Source: Nemertoderma westbladi
Lineage: Eukaryota > Xenacoelomorpha > Nemertodermatida > Nemertodermatidae
Assembly (NCBI GenBank): GCA_032718475.1
Contig: JAUCBJ010000302.1
Span: 1 to 64,000 of the forward strand
Direction of reading: 5' to 3'
DNA: 64,000 nucleotides
Part shown: positions 57,801 through 64,000 of the stretch, one piece after another
How positions within the stretch are numbered: position 1 is the stretch's first letter
Layout of the letters: every line of letters starts with the position of its first letter
Translations under genes and position numbers: made by a program
Notes under the pieces: model-generated
What the model was told of the DNA's origin: nothing
The model's input: only the letters and a program-made list of their open reading frames with translations
Database searches by the model: none

Positions 57801-60675
57801 TATGTAGTTTGTTAGACATTAAATCGCTTCGCCATTCCACACTATGTAGTTTGTTAGACATTAAATAGCTTCGCCATTCCACTCTACGTAGTTTGTTAGA
57901 CATTAAATAGCTTTGCTATTAGACACTATGTAGTTTGTTAGACATTAAATCGCTTCGCCATTCCACACTATGTAGTTTGTTAGACATTAAATAGCTTCGC
58001 CATTCCACTCTACGTAGTTTGTTAGACATTAAATAGCTTTGCTATTAGACACTATGTAGTTTGTTAGACATTAAATAGCTTTGCTATTAGACACTATGTA
58101 GTTTGTTAGACATTAAATCGCTTCGCCATTCCACACTACGTAGTTTGTTAGACATTAAATAGCTTTACTATTAGACACTATGTAGTTTGTTAGACATTAA
58201 ATAGCTTCGCCATTCCACACTATGTAGTTTGTTAGACATTAAATAGCTTCGCCATTGCACACTATGTAGTTTGTTAGACATTAAATCGCTTCGCCATTCC
58301 ACACTATGTAGTTTGTTAGACATTAAATCGCTTCGCCATTCCACACTACGTAGTTTGTTAGACATTAAATAGCTTCGCCATTCCACACTACGTAGTTTGT
58401 TAGACATTAAATAGCTTCGCCATTCCACTCTACGTAGTTTGTTAGACATTAAATAGCTTCGCCATTCCACACTACGTAGTTTGTTAGACATTAAATAGCT
58501 TCGCCATTCCACACTACGTAGTTTGTTAGACATTAAATAGCTTCGCCATTCCACACTACGTAGTTTGTTAGACATTAAATAGCTTCGCCATTCCACACTA
58601 TGTAGTTTGTTAGACATTAAATAGCTTCGCCATTCCACACTATGTAGTTTGTTAGACATTAAATAGCTTCGCCATTGGACACTACGTAGTTTGTTAGACA
58701 TTAAATAGCTTCGCCATTCCACACTACGTAGTTTGTTAGACATTAAATAGCTTCGCCATTGCACACTATGTAGTTTGTTAGACATTAAATAGCTTCGCCA
58801 TTCCACTCTACGTAGTTTGTTAGACATTAAATAGCTTCGCCATTCCACACTACGTAGTTTGTTAGACATTAAATAGCTTTACTATTAGACACTATGTAGT
58901 TTGTTAGACATTAAATAGCTTCGCCATTCCACATTATGTAGTTTGTTAGACATTAAATAGCTTCGCCATTCCACTCTACGTAGTTTGTTAGACATTAAAT
59001 AGCTTCGCCATTCCACACTATGTAGTTTGTTAGACATTAAATAGCTTCGCCATTCCACTCTACGTAGTTTGTTAGACATTAAATAGCTTCGCCATTCCAC
59101 TCTACGTAGTTTGTTAGACATTAAATAGCTTTGCTATTAGACACTATGTAGTTTGTTAGACATTAAATCGCTTCGCCATTCCACACTACGTAGTTTGTTA
59201 GACATTAAATAGCTTTACTATTAGACACTATGTAGTTTGTTAGACATTAAATAGCTTCGCCATTCCACACTATGTAGTTTGTTAGACATTAAATAGCTTC
59301 GCCATTGCACACTATGTAGTTTGTTAGACATTAAATAGCTTCGCCATTCCACACTACGTAGTTTGTTAGACATTAAATAGCTTTACTATTAGACACTATG
59401 TAGTTTGTTAGACATTAAATAGCTTCGCCATTCCACTCTACGTAGTTTGTTAGACATTAAATAGCTTCGCCATTCCACACTATGTAGTTTGTTAGACATT
59501 AAATAGCTTCGCCATTGCACACTATGTAGTTTGTTAGACATTAAATAGCTTCGCCATTCCACACTACGTAGTTTGTTATACATTAAATCGCTTCGCCATT
59601 CCACACTATGTAGTTTGTTAGACATTAAATAGCTTCGCCATTCCACACTACGTAGTTTGTTATACATTAAATCGCTTCGCCATTCCACACTACCTAGTTT
59701 GTTATACATTAAATCGCTTCGCCATTCCACACTACGTAGTTTGTTAGACATTAAATAGCTTTACTATTAGACACTATGTAGTTTGTTAGACATTAAATAG
59801 CTTCGCCATTCCACTCTACGTAGTTTGTTAGACATTAAATAGCTTCGCCATTCCACACTATGTAGTTTGTTAGACATTAAATAGCTTCGCCATTGCACAC
59901 TATGTAGTTTGTTAGACATTAAATAGCTTCGCCATTCCACACTACCTAGTTTGTTATACATTAAATAGCTTCGCCATTCCACACTACGTAGTTTGTTATA
60001 CATTAAATAGCTTCGCCATTCCACACTACGTAGTTTGTTATACATTAAATCGCTTCGCCATTCCACACTATGTAGTTTGTTAGACATTAAATAGCTTCGC
60101 CATTGCACACTATGTAGTTTGTTCGACATTAAATCGCTTCGCCATTCCACACTACGTAGTTTGTTAGACATTAAATAGCTTCGCCATTGCACACTATGTA
60201 GTTTGTTAGACATTAAATAGCTTCGCCATTCCACTCTACGTAGTTTGTTAGACATTAAATAGCTTCGCCATTCCACACTACGTAGTTTGTTAGACATTAA
60301 ATAGCTTTACTATTAGACACTATGTAGTTTGTTAGACATTAAATAGCTTCGCCATTCCACTCTACGTAGTTTGTTAGACATTAAATAGCTTCGCCATTCC
60401 ACACTATGTAGTTTGTTAGACATTAAATAGCTTCGCCATTCCACACTATGTAGTTTGTTAGACATTAAATAGCTTCGCCATTCCACACTATGTAGTTTGT
60501 TAGACATTAAATAGCTTCGCCATTCCACACTATGTAGTTTGTTAGACATTAAATCGCTTCGCCATTCCACACTATGTAGTTTGTTAGACATTAAATAGCT
60601 TCGCCATTCCACTCTACGTAGTTTGTTAGACATTAAATAGCTTCGCCATTCCACTCTACGTAGTTTGTTAGACAT
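54895..60675 (-). repeat. Satellite region with large internal duplications
   Basis: 56,491-56,727 and 58,885-59,121 have the same unit order including the rare CACATTATG variant (56,537 and 58,931), 2,394 bp or 57 units apart. 54,895-55,467 resembles 59,767-60,297, offset about 4,830 bp or 115 units. These are segment-scale copies inside the array. Confidence 0.75.
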
Positions 60676-60699
60676 TAAATAGCTTTGCTATTAGACACT

Positions 60700-63600
60700 A
60701 TGTAGTTTGTTAGACATTAAATCGCTTCGCCATTCCACACTATGTAGTTTGTTAGACATTAAATCGCTTTGCTATTAGACACTATGTAGTTTGTTAGACA
60801 TTAAATAGCTTCGCCATTCCACACTATGTAGTTTGTTAGACATTAAATCGCTTCGCCATTCCACACTATGTAGTTTGTTAGACATTAAATAGCTTCGCCA
60901 TTCCACACTATGTAGTTTGTTATACATTAAATCGCTTCGCCATTCCACACTACGTAGTTTGTTAGACATTAAATAGCTTCGCCATTCCACACTATGTAGT
61001 TTGTTAGACATTAAATCGCTTCGCCATTGGACACTATGTAGTTTGTTATACATTAAATCGCTTCGCCATTCCACACTACGTAGTTTGTTAGACATTAAAT
61101 AGCTTCGCCATTCCACACTATGTAGTTTGTTATACATTAAATCGCTTCGCCATTCCACACTATGTAGTTTGTTAGACATTAAATCGCTTTGCTATTAGAC
61201 ACTATGTAGTTTGTTAGACATTAAATAGCTTCGCCATTCCACACTATGTAGTTTGTTAGACATTAAATAGCTTTGCTATTGGACACTATGTAGTTTGTTA
61301 GACATTAAATAGCTTCGCCATTCCACACTATGTAGTTTGTTAGACATTAAATAGCTTCGCCATTCCACACTACGTAGTTTGTTAGACATTAAATAGCTTC
61401 GCCATTCCACACTATGTAGTTTGTTAGACATTAAATAGCTTTGCTATTGGACACTATGTAGTTTGTTAGACATTAAATCGCTTCGCCATTCCACACTATG
61501 TAGTTTGTTAGACATTAAATAGCTTCGCCATTCCACACTATGTAGTTTGTTAGACATTAAATAGCTTTGCTATTGGACACTATGTAGTTTGTTAGACATT
61601 AAATAGCTTCGCCATTCCACACTATGTAGTTTGTTAGACATTAAATAGCTTCGCCATTCCACACTACGTAGTTTGTTAGACATTAAATAGCTTCGCCATT
61701 CCACACTATGTAGTTTGTTAGACATTAAATAGCTTTGCTATTGGACACTATGTAGTTTGTTAGACATTAAATCGCTTCGCCATTCCACACTATGTAGTTT
61801 GTTAGACATTAAATAGCTTCGCCATTCCACACTACGTAGTTTGTTAGACATTAAATAGCTTCGCCATTCCACACTATGTAGTTTGTTAGACATTAAATCG
61901 CTTCGCCATTCCACACTATGTAGTTTGTTAGACATTAAATAGCTTCGCCATTCCACACTACGTAGTTTGTTAGACATTAAATAGCTTCGCCATTCCACAC
62001 TACGTAGTTTGTTAGACATTAAATAGCTTCGCCATTCCACACTATGTAGTTTGTTATACATTAAATAGCTTCGCCATTCCACACTATGTAGTTTGTTAGA
62101 CATTAAATAGCTTCGCCATTCCACACTACGTAGTTTGTTAGACATTAAATAGCTTCGCCATTCCACACTATGTAGTTTGTTATACATTAAATAGCTTCGC
62201 CATTCCACACTATGTAGTTTGTTAGACATTAAATCGCTTCGCTATTCCACACTACGTAGTTTGTTAGACATTAAATAGCTTCGCCATTCCACACTATGTA
62301 GTTTGTTAGACATTAAATCGCTTTGCTATTCCACACTACGTAGTTTGTTAGACATTAAATAGCTTCGCCATTCCACACTACGTAGTTTGTTAGACATTAA
62401 ATAGCTTCGCCATTCCACACTATGTAGTTTGTTAGACATTAAATCGCTTTGCTATTCCACACTACGTAGTTTGTTAGACATTAAATAGCTTCGCCATTCC
62501 ACACTACGTAGTTTGTTAGACATTAAATAGCTTCGCCATTCCACACTACGTAGTTTGTTAGACATTAAATAGCTTCGCCATTCCACACTATGTAGTTTGT
62601 TATACATTAAATAGCTTCGCCATTCCACACTATGTAGTTTGTTAGACATTAAATCGCTTCGCTATTCCACACTACGTAGTTTGTTAGACATTAAATAGCT
62701 TCGCCATTCCACACTATGTAGTTTGTTAGACATTAAATCGCTTCGCTATTCCACACTATGTAGTTTGTTAGACATTAAATAGCTTCGCCATTCCACACTA
62801 CGTAGTTTGTTAGACATTAAATAGCTTCGCCATTCCACACTATGTAGTTTGTTAGACATTAAATAGCTTCGCCATTCCACACTATGTAGTTTGTTAGACA
62901 TTAAATCGCTTCGCCATTCCACACTATGTAGTTTGTTATACATTAAATCGCTTCGCCATTCCACACTATGTAGTTTGTTAGACATTAAATCGCTTTGCTA
63001 TTAGACACTATGTAGTTTGTTAGACATTAAATAGCTTCGCCATTCCACACTATGTAGTTTGTTAGACATTAAATCGCTTCGCCATTCCACACTATGTAGT
63101 TTGTTAGACATTAAATCGCTTCGCCATTCCACACTATGTAGTTTGTTAGACATTAAATAGCTTCGCCATTCCACACTATGTAGTTTGTTATACATTAAAT
63201 AGCTTCGCCATTCCACACTATGTAGTTTGTTAGACATTAAATCGCTTCGCTATTCCACACTACGTAGTTTGTTAGACATTAAATAGCTTCGCCATTCCAC
63301 ACTATGTAGTTTGTTAGACATTAAATCGCTTTGCTATTAGACACTATGTAGTTTGTTAGACATTAAATAGCTTCGCCATTCCACACTATGTAGTTTGTTA
63401 GACATTAAATCGCTTCGCCATTCCACACTACGTAGTTTGTTAGACATTAAATCGCTTCGCCATTGGACACTATGTAGTTTGTTAGACATTAAATCGCTTC
63501 GCCATTCCACACTATGTAGTTTGTTAGACATTAAATAGCTTCGCCATTCCACACTATGTAGTTTGTTAGACATTAAATCGCTTCGCCATTCCACACTATG

Positions 63601-64000
63601 TAGTTTGTTAGACATTAAATCGCTTCGCCATTCCACACTATGTAGTTTGTTAGACATTAAATAGCTTCGCCATTCCACACTATGTAGTTTGTTAGACATT
63701 AAATAGCTTCGCCATTCCACACTATGTAGTTTGTTAGACATTAAATCGCTTCGCCATTCCACACTATGTAGTTTGTTAGACATTAAATCGCTTTGCTATT
63801 AGACACTATGTAGTTTGTTAGACATTAAATAGCTTCGCCATTCCACACTATGTAGTTTGTTAGACATTAAATAGCTTCGCCATTCCACACTATGTAGTTT
63901 GTTAGACATTAAATCGCTTCGCCATTCCACACTATGTAGTTTGTTAGACATTAAATAGCTTCGCCATTCCACACTATGTAGTTTGTTAGACATTAAATAG
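60700..64000 (-). repeat. Right-hand satellite zone with TTGGACAC and TCGCTTTGC variants
   Basis: Here the diverged unit often reads GCTATTGGACAC or CGCTTTGCTATT, forms rare or absent to the left, and CACTCTACG units are almost missing. This marks another homogenisation zone reaching the window edge. Confidence 0.7.

Larger units (their letters stand above)
36143..64000 (-). repeat. 42-bp satellite array, about 663 units, running off the window
   Basis: A single 42-bp monomer in head-to-tail order fills everything to the window end. Typical plus-strand parts are GACATTAAATAGCTTCGCC, ATTCCACACTA and CGTAGTTTGTTA. Landmark units keep exact register: 36,331, 45,151, 52,711, 58,171 and 63,799 are separated by whole multiples of 42. 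Variable sites: A/C in TAGCTTC versus TCGCTTC, CACACTA versus CACTCTA, ACG versus ATG in the CTACGTAG palindrome, TTAGACA versus TTATACA, CATTCCAC versus CATTGCAC. A more diverged unit type (GCTTTACTATTAGACAC or GCTTTGCTATTAGACAC) is interspersed. The minus strand reads as repeats of MSNKLRSVEWRSYL, stopped only by the diverged type. I treat this as non-coding satellite DNA, possibly heterochromatic or centromeric; which one is not shown by the sequence. Confidence 0.97.

Noticed and set aside
36331-63993. Dozens of minus-strand ORFs of 60-596 residues in the satellite as a repetitive protein gene family
   Set aside because: They are produced by the 42-bp period, start at every unit's ATG, end only at the diverged unit, and vary mainly by residue-changing substitutions. 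No signal peptide, promoter or splice pattern supports them.
36143-64000. CRISPR-like repeat array
   Set aside because: There are no unique spacers; whole units repeat head to tail, and the DNA is animal.

Overview
This is nuclear DNA of an animal, most likely a marine invertebrate deuterostome such as an echinoderm or hemichordate. The evidence is an intron-bearing rhodopsin-class GPCR gene, several families of non-LTR retrotransposons, AT-rich intergenic DNA with many short TAGGCCTA-type motifs, and a very large satellite. The lineage call is inference; nothing here fixes the species. There are no bacterial operons, and only one gene looks like a host gene.

Layout. 1-13 kb holds a long, nearly intact LINE (about 2.03-5.0 kb) next to a broken tyrosine-recombinase fragment (5.06-5.3 kb), an 88-bp tandem repeat (6.9-7.2 kb), and a nest of insertions: LINE copies at 8.26-9.31 kb and 9.83-10.22 kb (the latter splitting a gag-protease relic), a second LINE type at 11.4-11.97 kb, and a GC-rich retroelement tail at 12.13-12.78 kb flanked by a 15-bp duplication. 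13-17 kb holds minisatellites, a 1.26-kb foldback element with minisatellite arms, and a 575-bp element with inverted ends. 17-26 kb is sparse: decayed retroelement coding at 18.6-19.8, 22.2-22.5, 22.9-23.4 and 25.1-25.7 kb, and one GPCR gene on the minus strand at 20.27-21.24 kb. 26.7-33 kb holds a 0.8-kb near-palindrome, a 5'-truncated LINE, a 63-bp minisatellite joined to a tRNA-like SINE, and another LINE remnant. 33.3-36.14 kb is a second long LINE copy that stops abruptly inside its reverse-transcriptase active-site region.

From 36,143 to the end of the window (27.86 kb, 44% of it) the sequence is one uninterrupted array of a 42-bp satellite, about 663 units in one orientation. Landmark units at 36,331 and 63,799 lie exactly 654 periods apart, so there is no net length change over 27.5 kb. 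Because 42 is divisible by three, the minus strand reads as an endless 14-residue repeat, broken only where a recurrent variant unit brings in-frame stops. Variant units form local higher-order repeats (84, 168, 210, 966 bp) and longer duplications (2,394 and about 4,830 bp). The array begins inside a LINE, so array and LINE share a breakpoint.

The genes form no pathway. The window is best read as a transposon graveyard beside a satellite domain, with one chemosensory- or peptide-type receptor gene in it. The most notable items are the indel-free satellite with its higher-order structure, the two foldback elements, and the LINE-satellite junction.
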